DNA of 17,126 nucleotides. Origin: Betaproteobacteria bacterium UBA6910. Its GTDB lineage: Bacteria; Pseudomonadota; Gammaproteobacteria; Burkholderiales; UBA6910. This document shows, in pieces, positions 1-7,445 of this stretch. Both the position numbers and the translations under genes were made by a program. Where the stretch lies: contig DKBC01000325.1 in NCBI GenBank assembly GCA_002451065.1, positions 213-17,338 of the forward strand, in the 5' to 3' direction. Within the stretch, counting starts at the first letter, position 1, and every line of letters starts with the position of its first letter. Under the pieces are notes generated by a model. That model was not told the DNA's origin and ran no database searches. It worked only from the letters and a program-made list of their open reading frames with translations.

Positions 1-135
<135 letters not shown>

Positions 136-157
136 TCGGCTCAGCAACCCATCGACG

Positions 158-189
158 AAGCGCGCCGGATCGACCCTCCGGCGCGCTTT
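158..189 (+). terminator. Rho-independent terminator after hppA
   Basis: A perfect 12-bp inverted repeat (158-169 paired with 177-188, arms AAGCGCGCCGGA and TCCGGCGCGCTT) encloses a 7-base loop and runs into TTT and then a mixed T-rich stretch. It lies between the hppA stop and the ribosome binding site of the next gene, as expected for an intrinsic terminator. The T tract is short and interrupted, so the efficiency is uncertain. Confidence 0.8.
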
Positions 190-225
190 GCATTTGGGAG
201 TGGCTTGCGTATCATCCGGCGAACG

Positions 226-230
226 GAGAA
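226..230 (+). promoter_or_regulatory. Ribosome binding site deciding the start at 238
   Basis: GGAGA lies 7 bases before the ATG at 238. An in-frame TTG at 205 has no comparable upstream site and would add eleven residues that do not look like the family, so 238 is preferred. Confidence 0.6.
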
Positions 231-237
231 CCCCATC

Positions 238-642
238 ATGAACAAGAGAATTCTGTCCCTCGAGGAAGTCAAGCGCGTTGCCGCAGCCGCCGAAGCGGAA
301 GCCCTGCGCAACCAGTGGCCGGTGGTGATCGCGATTGTCGACGACGGCGGACATCTCATGTACCTGCAACGGGAGTGGAACGTCCAGTTCGGCAGCGTCG
401 AGGTGGCGATCGGTAAGGCGCGCGTGGCGGCCGCGTTCAAGCGGCCCACGAAAGCCTGGGAAGAGCGCCTCGCCGAGAACCGCCCGGGATATCTCACCAT
501 GCCGGGACTGGTCGCCCTGGAAGGGGGGGTGCCGCTGATCGTCCAGGGACAGGTCATCGGCGGTATCGGTGTTTCTGGCGTGAAGTCCAACGAGGACGCG
601 CAAATCGCCCGCGCCGGCGCCGGCGTGCTCGAACCCTCCTGA
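238..642 (+). CDS. GlcG/HbpS family (DUF336) heme-binding-like protein
   Basis: This is a 134-residue single-domain protein of the GlcG/HbpS (DUF336) family and about its usual length. The pattern is typical: an N-terminal helix (SLEEVKRVAAAAEAEA), a strand with VIAIVDDGGHL (residues 30-40), the helix KARVAAAFKRPT (60-71), the turn LEGGVPL (94-100) and the closing GGIGVSGVKSNEDAQIA. Members bind heme or small organic ligands, sit beside glycolate, diol or redox-sensing systems, and some are secreted; no signal peptide is visible here, so a cytoplasmic location is likely. His39 is a possible ligand residue, but this is inference. The gene follows the hppA terminator and ends 6 bases before the carbonic anhydrase homologue, so the two are probably co-transcribed. 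No glycolate oxidase genes are nearby, so the substrate remains unknown. Confidence 0.85.
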   Translation: MNKRILSLEEVKRVAAAAEAEALRNQWPVVIAIVDDGGHLMYLQREWNVQFGSVEVAIGKARVAAAFKRPTKAWEERLAENRPGYLTMPGLVALEGGVPLIVQGQVIGGIGVSGVKSNEDAQIARAGAGVLEPS

Positions 643-648
643 TCGCCC

Positions 649-1176
649 ATGCTGTGGGTCCTCGGGGATCGCCGCCCGGAACTCCGCGGCACTGCGCATT
701 TCGTCGCTTCCAACGCCACAGTCATTGGCTCGGTGGTGATCGAGAATAATGCCAGCGTGTGGTTCAACGTGGTGATCCGCGGTGACAACGACCTTATTAC
801 CGTCGGAGAGAACAGCAACGTCCAGGACGGATCGGTGCTTCATACCGACGCCGGTTTTCCGCTGGTAATCGGTCGCAACGTGAGCGTCGGGCACAAGGCC
901 ATGCTCCATGGCTGCAGCGTGGGCGACGGAAGCCTGATCGGCATCAACGCCGTGGTCCTCAATGGCGCCGTGATCGGCCGCAACTGCCTGATTGGTGCTA
1001 ACGCCCTGATCCCCGAAGGCAAGACGATCCCGGACGGTTCCCTCGTGCTGGGCTCTCCCGGCCGGGTTGTGCGAAATCTCACGCCCGAGGAAATCGCGGG
1101 CCTCGCGAGGGCCGCCGCGCATTACGTGGAGAAGATTTCGCGTTACCGTGATGCCTTTCACAGGCAGGCCCTCTGA
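649..1176 (+). CDS. Gamma-class carbonic anhydrase family protein (YrdA/PaaY-like)
   Basis: This 175-residue protein is a left-handed beta-helix built from hexapeptide repeats (for example [40 protein letters not shown]), followed by a C-terminal helix ([17 protein letters not shown]). The three zinc-binding histidines of the gamma-carbonic anhydrase family are in place: His65 in SVLHTD, then His82 and His87 in [10 protein letters not shown], with the conserved 5-residue spacing of the last pair. The conserved RGDN (44-47) and NVQDG (57-61) motifs are also present. Homologues are cytoplasmic trimers; some hydrate CO2, while others such as PaaY are thioesterases or have no proven activity, so the metal site is supported but the reaction is not. 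The start at 649 lies 6 bases after the previous stop, suggesting a two-gene operon. Confidence 0.9.
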   Translation: MLWVLGDRRPELRGTAHFVASNATVIGSVVIENNASVWFNVVIRGDNDLITVGENSNVQDGSVLHTDAGFPLVIGRNVSVGHKAMLHGCSVGDGSLIGINAVVLNGAVIGRNCLIGANALIPEGKTIPDGSLVLGSPGRVVRNLTPEEIAGLARAAAHYVEKISRYRDAFHRQAL

Positions 1177-1193
1177 GCCCGATTTTGTCGGGC
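1177..1193 (+). terminator. Possible weak terminator hairpin
   Basis: A 6-bp stem (GCCCGA at 1177-1182 with TCGGGC at 1188-1193) and a 5-base loop lie immediately after the carbonic anhydrase homologue stop, followed by ATCCTTT. The stem is short and the T tract poor, so this is only a candidate end for the two-gene unit. Confidence 0.4.
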
Positions 1194-1198
1194 ATCCT

Positions 1199-1229
1199 TT
1201 GAGGCGTGGGCAGCAACAGCGGTTATCAT
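1199..1229 (+). promoter_or_regulatory. Weak candidate promoter for the AsmA-like rod protein gene
   Basis: The 116-base gap before 1293 contains TATCAT (1224-1229; five of six to the sigma-70 -10 consensus). Upstream is TTGAGG (1199-1204; four of six to -35), but the 19-base spacing is longer than usual. This is the best match in the gap, not a firm call. Confidence 0.22.
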
Positions 1230-1292
1230 ATGACGCGATGATTCGGCGCCCAATCTTCCTCGCTCCACGCTCCCCGTAAGCCCCTCCCGCGC

Positions 1293-4200
1293 ATGGACTG
1301 GAAATTTACGATCTATTCCAAGACGGCGAAGGGCGTCTCCGAGCTGGGCGCTCGCTCGAGCAAGCTCTCCCGCGAGGAGACACGCCTTCTCACCAACGTG
1401 GATGGAAAATCCACGGCCGGCAACATCGCGTCTCGTTCCGGAGTACCCGAGGACAAGGCGGGGGCGTCCTTCGAACACCTGCTCAAACTAGGTTATATCC
1501 GGGTGTTTTCCGCGGGCGGAGCGGCGGAGGCTGTCCCGCAACGTCCCAAGGGCGCCGACGTTGAGGTGGAGGAACTCCGGGACCTGGATTTCACCGCGCT
1601 GCTGAGCAAAGCTGAGCTCGAAGCGCGCGCCGAATCCGCGGCGCGCGCGAAAGTCGAGGCGGAACGTCGAGCCAGATCCGAGGCGCAGGCCAAGGCCAAG
1701 GCCGAAGCCCAGGCACGTGCCCGCGCCGAGGCCGAAGCTCGGGCAAAGGCCGCGTCAGCCGAGAAAGCCAAGGCGGAAGCCGAGTCGCGCAATCGTTTGA
1801 CGGCCCAGGCGAGGGCCAAGGCGGAAGCCGAGTCCAGGGCCAACGCGGAGGCCGAGGCCCGCGCGCGGGCGGAGGCAGCCGCGCGGGACAAAACCCAGGC
1901 CGAGGCACGGCTGCGTCAGCAAATGGAAGAGCGCGCCAAGTCGGAAGCCGAGGCCAGGGCTCGCGCCGAGACCGAAGCCAAGTCGAGGGCCGAGGCGGAA
2001 CAGCGCGCAAAGCAGGAGGCCGAGAAGCGTGCCCGCTTCGAGGCCGAGATGAAGGCCAGGCTGGAGGCGGAGGCCCGCGCCAAAGCCGAGGCCCAGGCCC
2101 GCGCCCGGGCCGAGGCGGAAGCCCGCGTCAAGGCCGAAGCGGAACTGAAGGCCAAGGCCGATTCCGAGGCCAAGGCCCGGGCGGAGGCCGAAGCCCGGGC
2201 CAAGTCCGAATCGGAGGCCAAGGCCCGCGCCGAGACGGAGCTGAAAGCCAAGCTCGCCGCAGAAGCTAGAGCCAAGTCGGAGGCCGAAGCGCGCGCAAAA
2301 CTGGAAGCCAACCTCCGCGCCCAACTGGAGGCGGCCACGCGCACCCAACTCGAGGCCGCACTCAAGTCTCAACGCGAGGCTGAAATCAGGGCTCGCAAGG
2401 AAGCCGACGACCGTGCCCGCGTGGAAGCCGAACTGCGCGCCAAGGCCCAAGCGGAATCCAGGGCGCGCGAGGAAGCCGAGCGCCGCGCCAAGAAGGAAGC
2501 GGAGGCGCGCGCCAAGGCGGAAGCCGAGGCCAAGGCGCGGGCCGAGGTGGAGGCGAAGGCTCAGGCCGAGGCCGAGTTGCGGGGACGGCTGGAGGCAGAG
2601 GCCCGCGCCAAGGCCGAGGCCGAGATGCGGCAGCTGATCGAGGCCGAAACCAAGGCCCGGCAAGAGGCGGAGCGTCGCGTGCGCCAGGAAGCGGAGGCGC
2701 GCGCCAAGGCCGAAGCGGAAGCCCGCGCGAATGCGGCCGCCGAGGCCAAGGCCAAGGCAGAGGCGGAGCGCCGGGCGAAAATGGAGGCAGAGCTGCGGGC
2801 GCAGGTCGAATCCGAATACCGCGCCAGGCTGGAAGCCGAGGAACTCGCCAAGCGGGAGGCGGAAGCGAGGGCCAAGGCGGAGGAAGAGCGGCGCGCCCGG
2901 ACGGAGGCCGAATTGCGGGCCAAGCTGGAGGCGGAGTCGCGCGCCCGGGCCGAAGCCGAAGCCGCAGCCCGGGCCGAGGCAGAAGCGAGAGCCAAGGCCG
3001 ACGCGGAGCTAAAGGCCAAGGCCGAAGCGGATGCCTGGGCCGATGCGGAATCCAAGATCCGGGTGGAATTCGAGGAAGCGATCCGAAACATGGGGAAAGG
3101 GGGCGCGGGGGACGCCGCGTCCTTTGAGCAGGCTCTGTTGGCGGCTACCGCTCAGATGACCGATGCCGCGCAGGCGCGGGCCCAGGCGGAAGCCGAAGCC
3201 GCGGCGGAACTGGAAGAAAAGGCGCGATCCGAGGCGGAGGCGATCAGCAGCGCCCAGGCGGCGGCGGCCATCGAAGCCGCCATCAAGGCCATGGCCGCCC
3301 AGGAGGAAGTCGAGCGCCGAACCTCCGAGGAAAAGGCGCGCATCGAGGCGGACGAGCGCGCCCGCGAGGAAGCGCAACAGCGCCGCAAGGCCGAAGAGAG
3401 GCAACGGGAAGAGAAGCGCCGCCGTGAGGAGGAGGCCGCGGCCCGGGCCGAGGCGGAACGCGAGGCCGCCGAGCGCGCCCGGGAGGCCGCCGAGATCGCC
3501 GCCCGGGCCCAGGAGGAAAAGCGCATCTGGGCCGAAGCCGAGCAGCGAGCGAAACAGGAAGCCGAGGCCCAGGCCAAGGCCGAGGCGCAAGCGCGCGCGC
3601 GCGAAGCCGAAGCGCGGGCCACACTGGAGGCGAAAGCGGCCCGCGCCGCGCGCAAGGGAATACCGCGCGGAGTGCTGGCGGCGTTGATCGTGCTGCTGCT
3701 GCTGGCAGTGCCCTTTGCGTACGTCCACTTCTTCCCCCTCCAGTTCCTTGTCCCGAGGGCGGAAAAGGCGCTGGCGCAGCGGGTTCAGGAAGCCGCGTCG
3801 GTTGGTATAGTGCGTGCCGAGCTTTACCCCGATCTCCGCCTGCTCCTGGAGGATGTGACCCTGGGCGATGGCAAGGACGTGAAGATCGACGCCATCAGCA
3901 TCCCGCTTGCCCTGGAGTCCGTGCTATTCGGCGTGCGCTCCCTGAAAAGCGCCGAACTGAGGGGCGTATTGCTGCCCCAGGACACGCTGCCCCGTCTCCA
4001 GCGCTGGGCGCTGGGGGGCCCGCTTTCCATTCCGGTGTCGCGCCTGAAGGTGAAGGACATCCTGCTGGATCTGGCGGATGGTTCGGCGGTGCCTTTCGAA
4101 GCCGAGGTGGACATGGCGGCCGGTGAGGGGCTGAAGGAGGCGCGGCTGCACAGCCTCGATGGACGACTGGCGCTGGGGGTGCGGCCCGCCGACGGAAAAT

Positions 4201-4847
4201 TCGGCCTCGCCATCTCCGCCCGGGGATGGAAGCTGCCGTTCGGGCCGCCGATTACCATCGAAAAGCTCGACGGCACCGGCGTGCTGTCGTCCAGGGAAGC
4301 ACAGATTGCCGACGCCGAGGGAATTTTTTATGGTGGCACGTTCCGGTTAACCGCCCGGCTGCGCTGGGGCGATCGCTGGACTCTGGATGGAAATTTTCGG
4401 GTGACGGATGCCGAGGCGGGCGGCATTGCCCGCGACCTGTTCGGGGGACTCTTGGAGGGAGGCCGCGCGGATCTCACCGGAACCTACTCGCTCCAGGACC
4501 ATAACCTGGACGGAATATTTCAGGCGCCCCGCACCGACATCAGCTTCGTCGTGCGCGATGGCGCTTTGGCCGGCATTGACCTCATCGCCGCCGCGACATC
4601 CCGGGCGCCCGTTGCTGGCGGCAGAACCGCCTTTGGCGAACTCTCCGGCACCCTGGTGCCGAGCGGCGGAGCCTTCAGCCTGCGCCAGCTCCGGATAACT
4701 TCCGAGGGATTGAACGGATCCGGATCAGCGAGCGTCGCCTCCGACAGGACTTTGAGCGGCAGGCTATACGTCGATGCCGCAGAGCGGGGACAAGGATCGG
4801 TGAACCTGTCCGGCACGTCCGCCCAGCCGGTGGCGTCGGCCCGCTGA
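1293..4847 (+). CDS. Winged-helix head, octad-repeat helical rod, membrane anchor and AsmA-like domain protein
   Basis: I do not recognise this 1184-residue protein as a named gene. Residues 1-73 form a compact alpha/beta head resembling a winged helix (SREETRLLTNVDGKSTAGNI, then a helix and LLKLGYIRVF). Residues 109-588 are 60 uninterrupted 8-residue repeats, followed by a Gly-containing break (about 597-627) and a second charged helical stretch to about 788 in which octads reappear (about 743-774). One hydrophobic segment spans 793-815, preceded by basic residues, so by the positive-inside rule the head and rod are cytoplasmic. The last 370 residues are beta-rich and AsmA-like; the C-terminal signature is VRDGALAGIDL (from 1087), then GGRTAFGELSGT and GLNGSGSASV. 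AsmA family proteins act in envelope lipid transport or outer-membrane assembly, but usually have their membrane segment at the very N-terminus and no cytoplasmic rod. The ATG at 1293 has no strong ribosome binding site. Confidence 0.85.
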   Translation: MDWKFTIYSKTAKGVSELGARSSKLSREETRLLTNVDGKSTAGNIASRSGVPEDKAGASFEHLLKLGYIRVFSAGGAAEAVPQRPKGADVEVEELRDLDFTALLSKAELEARAESAARAKVEAERRARSEAQAKAKAEAQARARAEAEARAKAASAEKAKAEAESRNRLTAQARAKAEAESRANAEAEARARAEAAARDKTQAEARLRQQMEERAKSEAEARARAETEAKSRAEAEQRAKQEAEKRARFEAEMKARLEAEARAKAEAQARARAEAEARVKAEAELKAKADSEAKARAEAEARAKSESEAKARAETELKAKLAAEARAKSEAEARAKLEANLRAQLEAATRTQLEAALKSQREAEIRARKEADDRARVEAELRAKAQAESRAREEAERRAKKEAEARAKAEAEAKARAEVEAKAQAEAELRGRLEAEARAKAEAEMRQLIEAETKARQEAERRVRQEAEARAKAEAEARANAAAEAKAKAEAERRAKMEAELRAQVESEYRARLEAEELAKREAEARAKAEEERRARTEAELRAKLEAESRARAEAEAAARAEAEARAKADAELKAKAEADAWADAESKIRVEFEEAIRNMGKGGAGDAASFEQALLAATAQMTDAAQARAQAEAEAAAELEEKARSEAEAISSAQAAAAIEAAIKAMAAQEEVERRTSEEKARIEADERAREEAQQRRKAEERQREEKRRREEEAAARAEAEREAAERAREAAEIAARAQEEKRIWAEAEQRAKQEAEAQAKAEAQARAREAEARATLEAKAARAARKGIPRGVLAALIVLLLLAVPFAYVHFFPLQFLVPRAEKALAQRVQEAASVGIVRAELYPDLRLLLEDVTLGDGKDVKIDAISIPLALESVLFGVRSLKSAELRGVLLPQDTLPRLQRWALGGPLSIPVSRLKVKDILLDLADGSAVPFEAEVDMAAGEGLKEARLHSLDGRLALGVRPADGKFGLAISARGWKLPFGPPITIEKLDGTGVLSSREAQIADAEGIFYGGTFRLTARLRWGDRWTLDGNFRVTDAEAGGIARDLFGGLLEGGRADLTGTYSLQDHNLDGIFQAPRTDISFVVRDGALAGIDLIAAATSRAPVAGGRTAFGELSGTLVPSGGAFSLRQLRITSEGLNGSGSASVASDRTLSGRLYVDAAERGQGSVNLSGTSAQPVASAR
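1617..3056 (+). repeat. Sixty tandem 24-bp units encoding an 8-residue charged helix repeat
   Basis: Residues 109-588 of the rod protein divide without any register shift into 60 octads with consensus x-(R/K)-A-(K/R)-x-E-A-E; x is often Ala, Leu or Ser. Hand counts give 56 of 60 basic at position 2, 51 basic at position 4, 53 acidic at position 6 and 49 acidic at position 8. Codons vary between units (for example GCC/GCG for Ala, GAG/GAA for Glu), so the period is kept in the protein rather than as identical DNA. Basic positions 2 and 4 lie four residues from acidic 6 and 8 in both directions, the pattern of a salt-bridged single alpha-helix. The even base composition also leaves other frames free of stops. 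Confidence 0.9.
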
Positions 4848-4851
4848 ATCC

Positions 4852-5904
4852 TCAGGCGACCGTCACGTCCTTGGACAGATAGACATCCTGAATCGCGTTC
4901 AGGAGCTGCACTCCCTCGGCCATGGGCTTCTGAAACGCCTTGCGGCCCGAGATCAATCCCATTCCCCCCGCCCGCTTGTTGATGACCGCGGTGCGCACGG
5001 CCGCCGCCAGGTCCCCCGCACCCTTGGACTCACCGCCCGAGTTGATGAGTCCGGCGCGCCCCATGTAGCAGTTCGCCACCTGGTAACGGGTAAGGTCAAT
5101 GGGATGGTCCGAGGTGAGTTCCGAATACACCTTGGGGTGCGTCTTGGAGAACTTGATGGCGTTGAACCCGCCGTTGTTCTCCGGAGCCTTCTGCTTGATG
5201 ATGTCGGCTTCGATAGTGACTCCAAGGTGGTTGGCCTGGCCGGTGAGGTCCGCCGACACGTGGTAGTCCACACCTTCGTGCTTGAAGGCGCTGTTGCGCA
5301 GGTAGCACCAGAGGATCGTCACCATGCCGAGCTCATGCGCCCGCTGGAACGCCTGGGACACCTCCCAGATCTGCCGGCGCGACTCCTCCGACCCGAAGTA
5401 CACTGTCGCCCCCACGGCGACGGCACCCATGTCGAAGGCCTGCTCGACGCTGGCGAACAGGCTCTGGTCGTAGGTGTTGGGATAAGACAGGAACTCGTTG
5501 TGATTGAATTTCAGGATGAACGGAATCCTGTGGGCGTACTTGCGGGACACCGATCCCAGCACGCCGAGGGTGGAGGCCACTGCATTGCAGCCGCCTTCCA
5601 TCGCCAGCTTGACGATGTTCTCGGGATCAAAATACGCAGGATTTGGCGCAAAAGACGCGCCTCCCGAGTGCTCGATCCCCTGGTCCACCGGCAGGATGGA
5701 AACGAACCCGCTGCCGCCGAGGCGGCCGTGGCCGAGCAGCGCCTGCAGATTTCGCAATACCATGGGGGGACGGTCCGAACCCGCCACCACCCGGTCCACG
5801 AAGTCGGGACCCGGCAGATGCAACGAAGACTTGGGTATCCCCTTGCACACGTGCCCCAGAAGCTTGTCGGCATCCGCGCCGAGCAACTTGACGATATCAG
5901 TCAT
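4852..5904 (-). CDS. fbaB: Class I fructose-bisphosphate aldolase, FbaB/DhnA type
   Basis: The enzyme reversibly splits fructose-1,6-bisphosphate into dihydroxyacetone phosphate and glyceraldehyde-3-phosphate through a lysine Schiff base, in glycolysis and gluconeogenesis. The protein follows the E. coli FbaB sequence nearly end to end as I recall it: MTDI start, [11 protein letters not shown] (70-80), [39 protein letters not shown] and the ending [10 protein letters not shown]. The likely Schiff-base lysine is Lys237 in ADIIKQK. I chose the ATG at 5904, which gives 350 residues, the same as E. coli, and has GGGG 8 bases upstream. An in-frame ATG two codons earlier (5910) is possible but sits too close to that site. 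The gene converges on the rod protein gene with only 4 bases between stop codons. Confidence 0.95.
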   Translation of the reverse strand: MTDIVKLLGADADKLLGHVCKGIPKSSLHLPGPDFVDRVVAGSDRPPMVLRNLQALLGHGRLGGSGFVSILPVDQGIEHSGGASFAPNPAYFDPENIVKLAMEGGCNAVASTLGVLGSVSRKYAHRIPFILKFNHNEFLSYPNTYDQSLFASVEQAFDMGAVAVGATVYFGSEESRRQIWEVSQAFQRAHELGMVTILWCYLRNSAFKHEGVDYHVSADLTGQANHLGVTIEADIIKQKAPENNGGFNAIKFSKTHPKVYSELTSDHPIDLTRYQVANCYMGRAGLINSGGESKGAGDLAAAVRTAVINKRAGGMGLISGRKAFQKPMAEGVQLLNAIQDVYLSKDVTVA

Positions 5905-5942
5905 GTCCATTACCCCATTTCAGCTTGCCAGAAAAGGCGGAC

Positions 5943-5972
5943 ATTATCCCCCCAAGGAGCAGGGCCGGTAAA
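5943..5972 (-). promoter_or_regulatory. Candidate sigma-70 promoter for fbaB
   Basis: Read on the minus strand, TTTACC (5972-5967) lies 18 bases before GATAAT (5948-5943), four of six and five of six matches to the -35 and -10 consensus. Transcription would start around 5936, about 30 bases before the chosen fbaB start. It sits in the divergent gap (5905-6049) between fbaB and the NHL-repeat gene. Confidence 0.4.
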
Positions 5973-6049
5973 CGGTTCCGCCCCGGATGGCTTTATTCGC
6001 CCGCCGGTTTGGGGGCATACTTCCCCCTCACCCGTCACCCCCATTGCCC

Positions 6050-6928
6050 ATGATCATTCGCACCCTGCTTGCCTGCCTGATGCTGCTCGCCAACGCGTCC
6101 CTGGCCCAGGAGATCGTGGGCGTTTTCGTTGCGGCGTCCCCGACCACTTTGTCTCGCCCTCACGATCTGGCGCTGTCCGCCGATGGCGGACTGTTGTACG
6201 TGGCGGATCTCGGCAATCACGCGGTGACCGTGCTCGATGCGAAGACGCTCGCGATCGCGGGCGCCATCGGCAAAGGCGAATTATCCGCGCCCCACGATGT
6301 TCATCTGGACCGCAGTGGCCGACTCCTGGTGGCCGATACCGGGAACAATCGCATCGCCGTGTACTCCGTGAGCGGTGCCGAGGGCCGGCTGGTTGGCGAG
6401 ATCAGAGACGGGATCTCGGGACCGGAGGGTGTCGCCGAAGCCGCCGACGGGACCCTTTACGTCGTGAACACACCCCTCGACAACGTGGTCGCCCTTCGCG
6501 AAGGAAAGAAGATTCTCCAAGCCGGCGGTACCGGCAAGAAGGACAACCAGTACAACCGTCCCCACGACGTGGAGGTGGACGCCAAGGGAAATGTCCACGT
6601 GGTGGACTCGGGCAACGACCGCATCCAGGTTCTCAACCGCGAACTGCGCGCGGTGCGGGTAATCGGAGGCGTGCCGTTCAATTTCAATGATCCGAAGTAC
6701 CTTTTCATAGATTCGAAGGGATGGCTGTACGTGGCTGACCAGCGCACCAGCCGCGTCAAGATCCTAAACGCGGAGTACCGACCGGTGGGTGTCATCGGAA
6801 GCATTCAGGCCGGCGCGGAACCCGGGCAGCTCAACAACCCGGAGGGCGTTCTGGTGGAGGGGGACAGGATCTGGATTTCCGACACCTACAACAACCGGGT
6901 GGTGCTTTATCGCCTGGAGAAGCGCTGA
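6050..6928 (+). CDS. Secreted NHL-repeat beta-propeller protein
   Basis: The 292-residue protein starts with a clear signal peptide (MIIRTLLACLMLLANASLA, likely cut after Ala19). The rest is a beta-propeller of about six NHL repeats, each with a P-H/E-D/G-V entry and a VADTGNNRIAVY-like exit: PHDLALSADGGLLYVADLGNH, PHDVHLDRSGRLLVADTGNN, PEGVAEAADGTLYVVN, PHDVEVDAKGNVHVVDSGND, YLFIDSKGWLYVADQ and PEGVLVEGDRIWISDTYNNR. NHL propellers are protein-, RNA- or ligand-binding scaffolds; some are lyases. No catalytic residue can be assigned, so the role is a periplasmic or exported scaffold of unknown partner. A longer reading from 5987 would bury the signal peptide behind 21 extra residues, so 6050 is preferred. 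The GFA-type gene follows 15 bases later on the same strand. Confidence 0.85.
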   Translation: MIIRTLLACLMLLANASLAQEIVGVFVAASPTTLSRPHDLALSADGGLLYVADLGNHAVTVLDAKTLAIAGAIGKGELSAPHDVHLDRSGRLLVADTGNNRIAVYSVSGAEGRLVGEIRDGISGPEGVAEAADGTLYVVNTPLDNVVALREGKKILQAGGTGKKDNQYNRPHDVEVDAKGNVHVVDSGNDRIQVLNRELRAVRVIGGVPFNFNDPKYLFIDSKGWLYVADQRTSRVKILNAEYRPVGVIGSIQAGAEPGQLNNPEGVLVEGDRIWISDTYNNRVVLYRLEKR

Positions 6929-6943
6929 CAGGGAGACGTCGTC

Positions 6944-7438
6944 ATGATGCTTAGGGGATCCTGCCACTGCGGAGCGGTCACGTTCCAGGTCGAGTCCCGC
7001 GCGCCGGTTCCCTACCTGCGCTGCTACTGCTCGATCTGCCGCAAGACCCAGGGCGGGGGCGGATTTTCCATCAACATCATGGGCCAGGCTGGCAGTCTTC
7101 GCGTTAACGGGCGTGGCAACATCGGCGTCTATCGCGCGCTGGTCGAAGACGAAAAGCGCCCCGGAAGAAAGATCAAGAGCCCGGCGCGGCGCCATTTTTG
7201 CAGGAAGTGCGGCAGCGGCCTCTGGGTGGCGGACCCGCGATGGCCGCGCTGGATCTATCCTTTTGCCTCGGCCATCGATACGCCCTTGCCCAAGGCCGAG
7301 GAGCGGGTCCACGTCATGTTGGACTCCGCCGCGAACTGGGTGGGGATCCCCCGGGGCGCGAGGGACATCCGGTTTCCGGAGTATCCGGATGAGTCCATTA
7401 TCGACTGGCACAAGCGCCACGACTTGACGGCGCCCTGA
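6944..7438 (+). CDS. GFA family zinc-binding protein (Gfa/CENP-V-like)
   Basis: The 164-residue protein has the full cysteine set of the GFA fold: CHCG (Cys7, Cys9), CYCSIC (Cys27, Cys29, Cys32) and CRKCG (Cys86, Cys89), which bind two zinc ions in characterised relatives. The family is named after a protein proposed to speed the reaction of glutathione with formaldehyde, but most members have no proven activity, and nothing here points to formaldehyde metabolism. The length suits a single-domain family member, and the tail (YPDESIIDWHKRHDL) resembles the usual ending. No signal peptide is present, so it is cytoplasmic. GGGAG at 6931-6935 lies 8 bases before the ATG at 6944, a good ribosome binding site. 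It probably shares a transcript with the NHL-repeat gene before it and the cyclase after it. Confidence 0.88.
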   Translation: MMLRGSCHCGAVTFQVESRAPVPYLRCYCSICRKTQGGGGFSINIMGQAGSLRVNGRGNIGVYRALVEDEKRPGRKIKSPARRHFCRKCGSGLWVADPRWPRWIYPFASAIDTPLPKAEERVHVMLDSAANWVGIPRGARDIRFPEYPDESIIDWHKRHDLTAP

Positions 7439-7445
7439 TTGACCC

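Noticed and set aside
1617..3056. CRISPR array or DNA-level tandem satellite.
   Set aside because: There are no spacers, and units differ in DNA sequence while keeping the protein pattern; it is part of one coding sequence.
1755..3728. Several long open frames (about 75-300 codons) on both strands over the repeat region.
   Set aside because: They reflect the stop-free codon make-up of the Ala/Arg/Lys/Glu repeat. Translations are monotonous (Leu/Gly, Ala/Ser or Arg/Pro rich) and the octad frame explains the DNA.
5987..6049. Upstream start for the NHL-repeat gene.
   Set aside because: It would put 21 residues (with PPHPSPPLP) before the signal peptide, blocking normal export.
5104..6690. A 528-codon plus-strand open frame crossing fbaB and the NHL gene.
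   Set aside because: It is the shadow of fbaB and the NHL gene in other frames; the translation is rich in Arg, Gly and Pro and has no family features.
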